From assembly GCA_964477085.1 (NCBI GenBank), contig CAYZDF010000019.1:1-44902 (forward strand): 44,902 nt of DNA, given 5' to 3'. Positions within the stretch are counted from its first letter, which is position 1; each line of letters begins with the position of its first letter. Position numbers and translations under genes: made by a program. This DNA comes from Dichloromethanomonas sp964477085. Its GTDB lineage: Bacteria > Bacillota > Desulfitobacteriia > Desulfitobacteriales > Syntrophobotulaceae. Below, piece by piece: positions 15,980 through 23,531 of this stretch. The notes below the pieces were generated by a model. It did not search any database. It was not told the origin of the DNA and worked only from the letters and a program-made list of their open reading frames with translations.

Positions 15980-16768
15980 ATGATCAAAAGGATACTAAGT
16001 GCCTTGGTAGGGGCACCTCTACTATTGTTTATCACGTGGCTGGGAAGTTACTATTTAGCTTCGCTTGTTGTAGGCTTGGCGCTTCTCGGACTTAGAGAAT
16101 TTCTGAAAATTGGAGAAAAAGCGGGACTCATAACCCGCTCCATACTTGTGGTCATTTTTTGTGCCATCTGGTTAGTCTTTTTCCTGGCAGGTTATACAGC
16201 TTGGCTCTTACCTTTTAGTCTCATTTGGTTTATTCTTGTCTTTGGGAGTTATGCACTTAAATATCCAGAAATATCCTTAACAGAGGCGTCTTTTAGCTTT
16301 ATGGCTATTGTTTATCCTGTGGCTCTTTTTACATACTTGTTTTTCTTAAGGGAACTGTCAAATGGATTATCGTGGTGTTTCTTTGCTTTCCTTTTAGTAT
16401 GGATCACAGACACAGGTGCCTTTTTTATCGGGACAGCCTTTGGAAAACGAAAGCTGGCCCCCAGAGTAAGCCCAAATAAGTCAGTTGAAGGGGCAATCGG
16501 AGGAGTGCTTTTTGCAGTCATCTTGGGATTTGGATTCTGGATGATCACCAAACAAGGAAATCTTACTGCCATCTTATTTCTTTCTGTATTAACCAGCATC
16601 GTTTCTCAGATCGGTGACCTCTTTGAGTCAGCGTTAAAAAGGTCAGCAGGAGTGAAAGACTCAGGTGACCTTATCCCAGGCCATGGTGGTATCCTGGATA
16701 GGTTTGACAGTTTTTTATTTGCTCTTCCCGTTGTTTATTATGCGATAAGTCTGGGGATGGTGGGTTAA
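15980..16768 (+). CDS. cdsA: Phosphatidate cytidylyltransferase
   Basis: CdsA makes CDP-diacylglycerol from phosphatidate and CTP for phospholipid synthesis at the membrane. From ATG 15980 the product is 262 residues with about seven to eight membrane segments. The CDP-DAG synthase signature is intact near the C terminus: SALKRSAGVKDSGDLIPGHG followed by GILDRFD. The longer frame from 15938 lies inside uppS and is rejected; AGGAATAAT is the ribosome site. Confidence 0.96.
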   Translation: MIKRILSALVGAPLLLFITWLGSYYLASLVVGLALLGLREFLKIGEKAGLITRSILVVIFCAIWLVFFLAGYTAWLLPFSLIWFILVFGSYALKYPEISLTEASFSFMAIVYPVALFTYLFFLRELSNGLSWCFFAFLLVWITDTGAFFIGTAFGKRKLAPRVSPNKSVEGAIGGVLFAVILGFGFWMITKQGNLTAILFLSVLTSIVSQIGDLFESALKRSAGVKDSGDLIPGHGGILDRFDSFLFALPVVYYAISLGMVG

Positions 16769-16771
16769 ACT

Positions 16772-17875
16772 ATGAATCAGAATAAATCAAGTTCATTAAA
16801 GAGCAATCTTAATCGCTTAGTTATCATTGCGGGGTTATTACTCCTATTAAAGCTTTTCGCTTATACCGTACAAGAATTCCTGCCGGTCTTCAGCTCGGTG
16901 TTGGGTCAGTTGCTTTCAGCTTTGACGCCGTTTATCTTAGCGTTTATAGTCGCTTTTCTTATCGAGCCTGTTGTTCAGAAAATAATTCGTCTCTTCAAAA
17001 TCAAAAGAACCTACGCATCTGTTCTGGTCATTATTATTGTCGCTATTGTACTTGTCCTGCTCTTGATGGTTCTGGGAAGTAGACTTTACAAGGAACTAGC
17101 CGAACTAACGACGACTTTCCCGATGATCTATGAGCGAACCATCGCCCTTCTAACCGAACAGGTTGGTATTTTTGAAAGATATATCGAGCTCAATCCGGAG
17201 ATTCAAAACACCATCCGTTCTTCAACCGAAGATATAATTGCTTCACTGCAGTTTCTCCTGAAGAAGGGGAGCGTCGGTTTGCTCGCCTTCCTTGGAGCTT
17301 TGCCAGGCCTTATGGTCATCATTGTTGTAACGACCGTGGCTACCCTCTTAACCAGCATGAGTTATCCGGCAGCGAAAGATTGGTTTTTTAGTCTTTTTAA
17401 GGGTAAATATAATGCTAAAACAAGACTAGTGGCAGCAGATCTCGGTTCGGCACTGGTGGGATTCTTAAGAGCGCAAACGATTTTGGTGTCGGTTACTTCC
17501 ATTGTTTGCATTGTGGGATTACTCATCCTTGGTAATAAATATGCCTTCACCATAGGCATTTTAGCTGGCCTATTGGATCTCATACCTGTCATCGGCCCTT
17601 CCTTGATTTTTATTCCCTGGGCAATTGTCTTACTGTTTACAGGAGGCCTGACGGCTGCGCTAAAAGTTTTTTTGATCTATGTTGCAGCAACGATCATACG
17701 ACAGGTACTTGAACCCAAAATTTTATCGCAAAATATCGGCATCCATCCTCTGCCTACATTAATCTCGATCTATGTGGGATTAAGTCTCTTTGGCGTCAGT
17801 GGACTTATTCTTGGTCCGGCAGCGATCGTTGTCTATGAAGCAGTCCGGAAAGCGGGACTATTAAGCAGAAACTAG
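16772..17875 (+). CDS. AI-2E family (UPF0118/YtvI-like) membrane permease
   Basis: This 367-residue protein has about eight hydrophobic segments with the layout of the AI-2E transporter family: a paired N-terminal hairpin, a soluble helical stretch (about 100-155) and a C-terminal bundle. The family loop GLLDLIPVIGPSLIFIPW and the EPKILSQNIGIHPL motif are both visible. Family members export small molecules or exchange Na+/H+; a sporulation-linked branch (YtvI) exists in Bacillus. Substrate is unknown. The ATG follows cdsA by three bases, so it sits in the uppS-cdsA transcript, an insertion compared with Bacillus. Confidence 0.88.
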   Translation: MNQNKSSSLKSNLNRLVIIAGLLLLLKLFAYTVQEFLPVFSSVLGQLLSALTPFILAFIVAFLIEPVVQKIIRLFKIKRTYASVLVIIIVAIVLVLLLMVLGSRLYKELAELTTTFPMIYERTIALLTEQVGIFERYIELNPEIQNTIRSSTEDIIASLQFLLKKGSVGLLAFLGALPGLMVIIVVTTVATLLTSMSYPAAKDWFFSLFKGKYNAKTRLVAADLGSALVGFLRAQTILVSVTSIVCIVGLLILGNKYAFTIGILAGLLDLIPVIGPSLIFIPWAIVLLFTGGLTAALKVFLIYVAATIIRQVLEPKILSQNIGIHPLPTLISIYVGLSLFGVSGLILGPAAIVVYEAVRKAGLLSRN

Positions 17876-17967
17876 TTCTAAAAGTTGTTTGATTTTCAGC
17901 TTAGAAATCAAGAAAATTTCCATAATATGTTTATTTATGGGTATAGTAGCCCATATTAGAAGTAACG

Positions 17968-18013
17968 ATTAGGCATGATTAATATCAACCCTTTTTGCAT
18001 AACTCTGCCTAAT
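17968..18013. repeat. 8-bp inverted repeat before dxr
   Basis: ATTAGGCA (17968-17975) and TGCCTAAT (18006-18013) are perfect inverted copies 30 bases apart, ending just before the dxr ribosome site (AAGGGAG). A smaller ATGGG/CCCAT hairpin lies upstream near 17936-17954. Either an RNA fold near the ribosome site or an operator would fit; nothing in the sequence decides. Confidence 0.45.
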
Positions 18014-18029
18014 AGCAAGGGAGATCGTT

Positions 18030-19181
18030 GTGAAAACAATTTCAGTCCTAGGTTCAACAGGTTCGATCGGAACCCAGACATTAGAGGTCGTTACTGCCTC
18101 TCAGGGTAAACTGAAGATATATGCCCTAACATCACACTCCAACATCGATTTATTGGAGGATCAGATCCGTCTCTTTCGACCTGCGTTAGCGGTGATGATG
18201 GACGAAAAGGCGGCTTCAGAGCTAAGAATAAGGGTGAATGATTTAGAAACAACTATTCTTGCAGGTCCGGAAGGGCTGATAGAAGCATGTGTCGCACAGG
18301 AAGTGGATATAATCGTTACCGCTGTTAGTGGCAGTATTGGACTGGAGCCTACTATCGCTGGACTTATGGCTGGTAAAGATATCGCTCTGGCCAATAAAGA
18401 GACTTTAGTTGCCGCAGGTGAACTGGTCATCAAGACAGCGAAGGCTAAAGGCTGTTCGATTATTCCGGTGGATAGTGAACATTCAGCCGTATTCCAATGT
18501 ATAGCTCATAACCGCTCTGAAGTCAGTCGGATTATTCTTACTGCTTCAGGCGGACCATTTTTTGGATGGAACAAGGAAAGAATGTCTGAAGTTACGCCTG
18601 CCATGGCTCTCAAACACCCTAATTGGAATATGGGTGCTAAAATCAGTATTGATTCAGCCACGATGATGAATAAGGCCTTAGAAGTCATCGAAGCTAAGTT
18701 TCTCTTTGACTTTGCTTATGATCAGATTGACGTATTGATTCATCCTCAAAGTATTATCCATTCCATGGTCGAATATCAGGATGGTTCAGTGATTGCTCAG
18801 TTGGGGATGCCCGATATGCGTCTTCCCATACAGTATGCCTTAAGTTATCCTGAACGCTGGGATCATTCGTTCAAAAAACTGTCTTTGGCTGGAAGGACAC
18901 TAACTTTTCAAGAACCTGATGAACACTTATTCCCCTCCTTAAAACTGGCCTACCGGTGTGGAAAAACAGGGGGTACTCTTCCAGCGTTCATGAATGCAGC
19001 CAACGAAATTTGTGTACATGCTTTTCTGGCAGGGCGCATACAATACCTTGAGATGTTTGATTTGGTTGAACGAACTTGCCTTGACCATAAGGTCTTAGCC
19101 TCAGATAGCCTTGAGACAGTCTTGGCGGCAGATCGTTGGGCCAGAGAATATGCCAACGAACTAATCACTCAATTATCTTAG
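18030..19181 (+). CDS. dxr: 1-deoxy-D-xylulose 5-phosphate reductoisomerase
   Basis: Dxr converts DXP to 2-C-methylerythritol 4-phosphate with NADPH in the non-mevalonate isoprenoid pathway; it is the fosmidomycin target. The 383-residue product shows the NADPH motif VLGSTGSIGTQTL, ALANKETLVAAGE, the metal-binding PVDSEHSA, the TASGGPFFGW flexible loop and HPNWNMGAKISIDSATMMNK. GTG 18030 follows AAGGGAG. It supplies precursors used by UppS upstream, and IspG of the same pathway lies two genes on. Confidence 0.98.
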   Translation: MKTISVLGSTGSIGTQTLEVVTASQGKLKIYALTSHSNIDLLEDQIRLFRPALAVMMDEKAASELRIRVNDLETTILAGPEGLIEACVAQEVDIIVTAVSGSIGLEPTIAGLMAGKDIALANKETLVAAGELVIKTAKAKGCSIIPVDSEHSAVFQCIAHNRSEVSRIILTASGGPFFGWNKERMSEVTPAMALKHPNWNMGAKISIDSATMMNKALEVIEAKFLFDFAYDQIDVLIHPQSIIHSMVEYQDGSVIAQLGMPDMRLPIQYALSYPERWDHSFKKLSLAGRTLTFQEPDEHLFPSLKLAYRCGKTGGTLPAFMNAANEICVHAFLAGRIQYLEMFDLVERTCLDHKVLASDSLETVLAADRWAREYANELITQLS

Positions 19182-19248
19182 GAATAATTTAAGATTAGTC
19201 TGAAGAAGTCTGAATCGGACAAGTGAAAAACGGTGTGAGGTGACGGAA

Positions 19249-20307
19249 TTGAAAACTACCCTGTCCATTATTCTGGTATTTGGACTTATGGTCATGATCC
19301 ATGAGTTAGGACACTTCATCGTTGCTAAAAGGGCTGGAATTAAAGTTTTAGAATTTGCATTTGGTATTGGGCCCAAATTATTTGGCATCAAGGGTAAGGA
19401 AACACTTTATTCTATCCGGATTTTCCCCTTAGGTGGGTTTGTGAGGTTTCTCAGTGCGGAAGAAATAGAGGAAACAGACCATGTCAGCAGACAGGAATTA
19501 CTGAGCAGAAGTTTTGAGAGCAAACGAATCTGGCAGAAGATGGGGGTTATCGTCGCAGGCCCCCTGATGAATTTCGTGCTTGGAGCGGTCCTTTTTATCA
19601 TGGTATTTGCTTGGTTCGGCATTCCCGTGGCAAGCAGTGAAAACGTCATCGGCAGTATTATCGAGAATAAGCCGGCTGCCGCAGCCGGTCTGTCAGCAGG
19701 GGATAAGATTCTGGCAGTGAACGGTGTAGAAACGCCTGATTGGAATTCTGTTACCCAACAGATTCATGCCAAAGCAAGACAAAAAGTATCATTTACCATT
19801 GAAAAAGCTCAAACCAAAAAAATAACGACCTTGGCAATTACCCCTGAGTTTGATTCGCAATCCAACAGAGGATTGATCGGAATTACACCCAAGGTGGTCA
19901 ACCAAAAAGTTTCTGTCATTAAATCTACCCAGTATGGGTTACAGCAAACGGTTGAGTTTACCAGACTGATCATAGCCTATATTATTCAAATGATTACAGG
20001 CCAAGCTCCTGTCGAATTATCCGGACCTGTTGCTGTTGCTCAGGTTATTGGGGAAGGTGCCAGACAGGGATTATCGAATCTTCTAAGTCTAACGGGAATT
20101 CTAAGCATTCAGTTCGGTATTCTGAACCTCCTGCCGATTCCTGCTTTGGATGGCGGACAGCTTGTGGTTCTTTTCTATGAGGGAATAAGAAGAAAACCTC
20201 TGAATTCCGAAAAAAAGGGATGGATTCAATTAACAGGCTTCGCTTTATTGATGGCTTTAATGATCGCAGTTACCTATCAAGATATCGTCAGGCTTATAAC
20301 CAAGTAG
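19249..20307 (+). CDS. rseP: Site-2 intramembrane zinc protease RseP
   Basis: RseP-type proteases cut anti-sigma factors and remnant signal peptides inside the membrane. The zinc motif HELGH lies in the first membrane segment, a single PDZ domain follows (about residues 130-205, with GSIIENKPAAAAGLSAGD), and the C-terminal LNLLPIPALDGGQ supplies the second catalytic motif. I favour TTG 19249 with GAGGTG upstream (352 residues); GTG 19240 would add three residues. The dxr-rseP pairing is standard in Firmicutes. Confidence 0.96.
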   Translation: MKTTLSIILVFGLMVMIHELGHFIVAKRAGIKVLEFAFGIGPKLFGIKGKETLYSIRIFPLGGFVRFLSAEEIEETDHVSRQELLSRSFESKRIWQKMGVIVAGPLMNFVLGAVLFIMVFAWFGIPVASSENVIGSIIENKPAAAAGLSAGDKILAVNGVETPDWNSVTQQIHAKARQKVSFTIEKAQTKKITTLAITPEFDSQSNRGLIGITPKVVNQKVSVIKSTQYGLQQTVEFTRLIIAYIIQMITGQAPVELSGPVAVAQVIGEGARQGLSNLLSLTGILSIQFGILNLLPIPALDGGQLVVLFYEGIRRKPLNSEKKGWIQLTGFALLMALMIAVTYQDIVRLITK

Positions 20308-20323
20308 CCAAGGAGGCTTTAAC

Positions 20324-21403
20324 TTGCAGCGCAGGATGACCAAAACAGTAAAAATAGGGTCAGTGGGTATCGGCGGAGGCAACCAGATAGCCGTTCAATC
20401 CATGACCAATACGGATACCCAAGATATTCAGGCTACACTCGGACAGATTTCCGAGCTTGCCAAAGTTGGGTGCGAAGTGGTTAGAGTTGCCGTGCTCAAT
20501 GAACAAGCAGCCCAGGCGCTTAAAGAAATCTGCAGACATAGTCTCTTACCCGTCGTTGCCGATATTCACTTCGATTATAAGCTGGCCTTAAAAGCCATAG
20601 AGAACGGTGTTCAGGGTTTAAGAATCAACCCTGGTAATATCGGAGAACGATGGAAGGTTCAAGAGGTTGTCAAAGCAGTAAAGGAAAAAATGATTCCCAT
20701 ACGCATCGGTGTCAATGCAGGATCTCTGGAAAAAGAGATCCTGGCTAAATATCATGGACCTACACCTGAAGGGATGGTAGAGAGTGCCTTAGGTCATGTG
20801 AGGATTCTGGAAGAAGAGGGATATGATAACCTTAAGATATCCCTAAAAGCATCCAATGTTCCTTTAATGATTGAAGCCTATCGGATAATGGCAAACAAAT
20901 CAGATTACCCTCTTCATCTTGGTGTCACTGAAGCAGGGACTGTGAAATCAGGTGTCGTGAAATCAGCTATAGGGATCGGCACCTTGCTCGCAGAAGGGAT
21001 TGGCGATACCATCAGAGTATCTTTGACGGGTGACCCTGTGGCAGAGATTCCTCTGGCCTTTAATATCTTGCGTGTGCTGGGCTTGAAAAAGGGTGGGTTT
21101 GAGCTTATTAGCTGTCCTACTTGTGGGCGTACCCAAGTGGATCTGGTAACCCTTGCGGAAGCTGTGGAAGAAAAGCTGGAAAGATTGCCTTCACCTGAGA
21201 AGGCAATCTCGGTGGCCGTCATGGGCTGTGTGGTTAACGGACCGGGGGAAGCAAGAGAAGCTGATTTTGGGATCGCTGGCGGAAAAGGTAACGGCTTGCT
21301 ATTTGAAAAGGGAGAGGTTGTCGCCAGATTATCGGAAGAGGAATTACTTCCGGCCCTTATGGAGCGGATAGAAAAACACATGGCTCAAAATAAGGGGAGC
21401 TGA
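20324..21403 (+). CDS. ispG: 4-hydroxy-3-methylbut-2-enyl diphosphate synthase
   Basis: IspG reduces methylerythritol cyclodiphosphate to HMBPP using a [4Fe-4S] cluster, the penultimate step of the non-mevalonate pathway. The 359-residue bacterial short form has the TIM-barrel N domain (VQSMTNTDTQD, NPGNIG) and the iron-sulfur ligands in SCPTCGRTQVDL and MGCVVNGPGEA. TTG 20324 is the likely start because AAGGAGG lies eight bases upstream; ATG 20336 would be too far from it. It follows rseP by 16 bases. Confidence 0.97.
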   Translation: MQRRMTKTVKIGSVGIGGGNQIAVQSMTNTDTQDIQATLGQISELAKVGCEVVRVAVLNEQAAQALKEICRHSLLPVVADIHFDYKLALKAIENGVQGLRINPGNIGERWKVQEVVKAVKEKMIPIRIGVNAGSLEKEILAKYHGPTPEGMVESALGHVRILEEEGYDNLKISLKASNVPLMIEAYRIMANKSDYPLHLGVTEAGTVKSGVVKSAIGIGTLLAEGIGDTIRVSLTGDPVAEIPLAFNILRVLGLKKGGFELISCPTCGRTQVDLVTLAEAVEEKLERLPSPEKAISVAVMGCVVNGPGEAREADFGIAGGKGNGLLFEKGEVVARLSEEELLPALMERIEKHMAQNKGS

Positions 21404-21499
21404 ATATTATATTGGTAATATTATTAAAATATGATAACAAATAATACTATTTGGAAGTGTCGCCCGGATAATTATCTTTCACAAAAACGGCTTTAATCG

Positions 21500-21540
21500 A
21501 AGGAACGGTTGTTAGGCCTAGCAAAAACCGTTCTTTGATT
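21500..21540 (+). terminator. Terminator after ispG
   Basis: GAACGGTT (21503-21510) pairs with AACCGTTC (21526-21533), extendable by three pairs including a G-U, then TTTGATT. The 15-base loop contains the palindrome TAGGCCTA. It lies within the 275-base ispG-proS gap, in which I see no gene and no T-box core. Confidence 0.6.
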
Positions 21541-21589
21541 CACGTTTGAATGACACGTTATTATTATGGAAAATACTATAAAAGATATT

Positions 21590-21616
21590 GTTTACCACCC
21601 TCATCGGGTGGTAAAC
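21590..21616 (+). promoter_or_regulatory. Strong 11-bp hairpin in the proS leader
   Basis: GTTTACCACCC (21590-21600) and GGGTGGTAAAC (21606-21616) pair perfectly around TCATC. No T tract follows, so it is unlikely to be an efficient terminator. A TTGACT directly after it (21617-21622) could be a -35 box, but no good -10 box is found at the right distance. It may be a leader structure or mRNA-stabilising hairpin. Confidence 0.5.
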
Positions 21617-21678
21617 TTGACTTATAAATTTTATGCAGCGTTAGTACAGGCCTATTTGGAAAGGATGAAGGTATTACA

Positions 21679-23400
21679 ATGAGAGTGAGTCAATTACTCA
21701 ATCCCACGTTGAGAGAAGTTCCCGCCGAGGCTGAAGTCGTCAGCCATCAACTGATGCTTAGGGCAGGATTTATCCGTAAAGCAGCGGCAGGAATCTATAC
21801 ATATCTCCCTCTCGGTTGGAGAGTGATCAGAAAGATCGAACAAATCGTCAGAGAAGAGATGGATGCTAAAGGTGGCCAGGAAGTAATGCTGCCCATCATT
21901 CAACCGGCAGAACTATGGAGAGAGACGGGCCGTTGGGATGTTTATGGTCCTGAGATGTTCAGACTTAAGGACAGACATGACAGGGAGTTTTGTCTCGGTC
22001 CTACCCATGAAGAGATTATAACAGATCTCGTAAGGGGAGAGGTTCGTAGTTATAAGCAATTACCTCTATTACTGTACCAGATCCAGAATAAATATCGTGA
22101 TGAAAGACGGCCACGTTTTGGACTGATGCGGGGAAGAGAGTTCATCATGAAAGATCTTTATTCTTTTGACCGTGATCCTGAGAGTTCCAAGTTAAGCTAT
22201 CAGAACATGTATGACGCCTATGAAAAGGTATTCACTCGCTGCGGGCTTACTTTCCGTGCGGTCGAGGCTGATGCAGGGGCCATTGGCGGAACCGGGGGCA
22301 CTCATGAATTTATGGTTCTGGCAGAATCAGGCGAAGCTGCTGTCGTCTTCTGTTCCGATTGCAGCTATGCGGCTAATGTGGAAAAGGCTGAGTGCTTGCC
22401 ACATCCGGTAAATGAAGATCATGTCATTCAGGGGCAAGGGGAAATTCATACACCCGATACCAAAACGATTGATCAAGTTACTGAATTCCTTAGTGTTAAA
22501 AAGACTTCTTTGATTAAAACGTTAGCTTATAGAGGCGATGATAAGTTCTTCCTTGTACTAGTTCGCGGAGACAGAGAAATCAATGAGATCAAAGTCAACA
22601 ATACATTAGGTCCTTTCATCAATCTGCGTCTGGCTGATCCGCAAGAGGTATCGACTATTCTTGGTTGTGAACCTGGATTTGTTGGTCCCGTGGGCTTATC
22701 CAAAGAAATTCTCATTGCAGCTGACTTAGAGGTTGCAGAGATGAAAAGTGCAGTCTGTGGTGCCAATAAAAAAGACTACCATCTGCTGAATGTAGTTTGC
22801 GGTGAAGACTTTAAACCTTCCCTCGTCGCTGATTTTCGGATGGTCACACCTGGGGAACCCTGCCCGAAATGTCCGGGTGTGTTACAGGAAGCAAGAGGGA
22901 TTGAAGTGGGACAGGTCTTTAACTTGGGTACCAAGTACAGCAAGGCCTTAAATGCCACTTTCCTTGATGAAAAAGGCAAAGAACAAGTTTGTTATATGGG
23001 CTGCTATGGAATCGGCGTAAGTAGAACGATGGCTGCAGCTATCGAGCAAAACTATGATGAGAATGGGATTATTTGGCCAATGCCTATCGCACCATATCAC
23101 TGCATCGTTGTTCCTGTCTCTGTTAAAGATGAAGAAGTCCTGTCAACTGCAGAAAGACTGTATGACCAGCTTAAAGAAAAAGGTGTCGAAACCGTTTTGG
23201 ACGATCGGGATGAGCGTCCAGGCGTTAAATTTAAAGATGCTGATCTGGTGGGTTATCCACTTCGCTTGACAATCGGTCCGAAAACGCTGGCTGAAGGCAA
23301 AGTGGAATTATTCTATCGTCAAACTGGCGAAAAAGAATTAGTCGAAGTAAATCGGGCCTGTGACAGAATCAAGGAGATCGTTAAGGCCGCCTTAAAATAG
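21679..23400 (+). CDS. proS: Prolyl-tRNA synthetase (bacterial type)
   Basis: ProS charges tRNA-Pro. The 573-residue product is a class II synthetase with motif 1 around GIYTYLPLGWRVIRKIEQIV, motif 2 near RDERRPRFGLMRGREFIMKD, an inserted YbaK-like editing domain (about residues 235-390) that clears mis-charged alanine, motif 3 with CYGIGVSRTMAA, and a C-terminal anticodon-binding domain. ATG 21679 has GGAAAGGATGAAGG upstream. The rseP-(ispG)-proS-polC order is common in Firmicutes. Confidence 0.98.
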   Translation: MRVSQLLNPTLREVPAEAEVVSHQLMLRAGFIRKAAAGIYTYLPLGWRVIRKIEQIVREEMDAKGGQEVMLPIIQPAELWRETGRWDVYGPEMFRLKDRHDREFCLGPTHEEIITDLVRGEVRSYKQLPLLLYQIQNKYRDERRPRFGLMRGREFIMKDLYSFDRDPESSKLSYQNMYDAYEKVFTRCGLTFRAVEADAGAIGGTGGTHEFMVLAESGEAAVVFCSDCSYAANVEKAECLPHPVNEDHVIQGQGEIHTPDTKTIDQVTEFLSVKKTSLIKTLAYRGDDKFFLVLVRGDREINEIKVNNTLGPFINLRLADPQEVSTILGCEPGFVGPVGLSKEILIAADLEVAEMKSAVCGANKKDYHLLNVVCGEDFKPSLVADFRMVTPGEPCPKCPGVLQEARGIEVGQVFNLGTKYSKALNATFLDEKGKEQVCYMGCYGIGVSRTMAAAIEQNYDENGIIWPMPIAPYHCIVVPVSVKDEEVLSTAERLYDQLKEKGVETVLDDRDERPGVKFKDADLVGYPLRLTIGPKTLAEGKVELFYRQTGEKELVEVNRACDRIKEIVKAALK

Positions 23401-23435
23401 ACTCCGTTTTGATTCAAAATTTGCGATACCACAAT

Positions 23436-23484
23436 AAGTCATACGAAGGCAGTATGACTTGAATGCGACATAACTCAAGTCATA
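23436..23484 (+). promoter_or_regulatory. Mutually exclusive hairpins in the polC leader
   Basis: The middle segment TATGACTT (23453-23460) can pair backwards with AAGTCATA (23436-23443), extended by one C-G pair to 9 bp. It can instead pair forwards with the second copy of AAGTCATA, giving a 10-bp stem TATGACTTGA/TCAAGTCATA (23453-23462 with 23475-23484). The two folds cannot coexist. Such three-part layouts occur in RNA switches, but there is no terminator, and the polC ribosome site (GGTGGAGGG) lies further downstream. Confidence 0.45.
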
Positions 23485-23531
23485 ACCAGTGCCCATAATG
23501 ATGATATCGGCCTGCAGGTGGAGGGAAGCGT

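Noticed and set aside
20914..21381. 155-residue minus-strand frame opposite ispG
   Set aside because: It covers conserved iron-sulfur motifs of ispG read backwards and has no ribosome site.
21404..21678. T-box riboswitch upstream of proS
   Set aside because: The AGGGTGGNACCGCG core was sought and not found.
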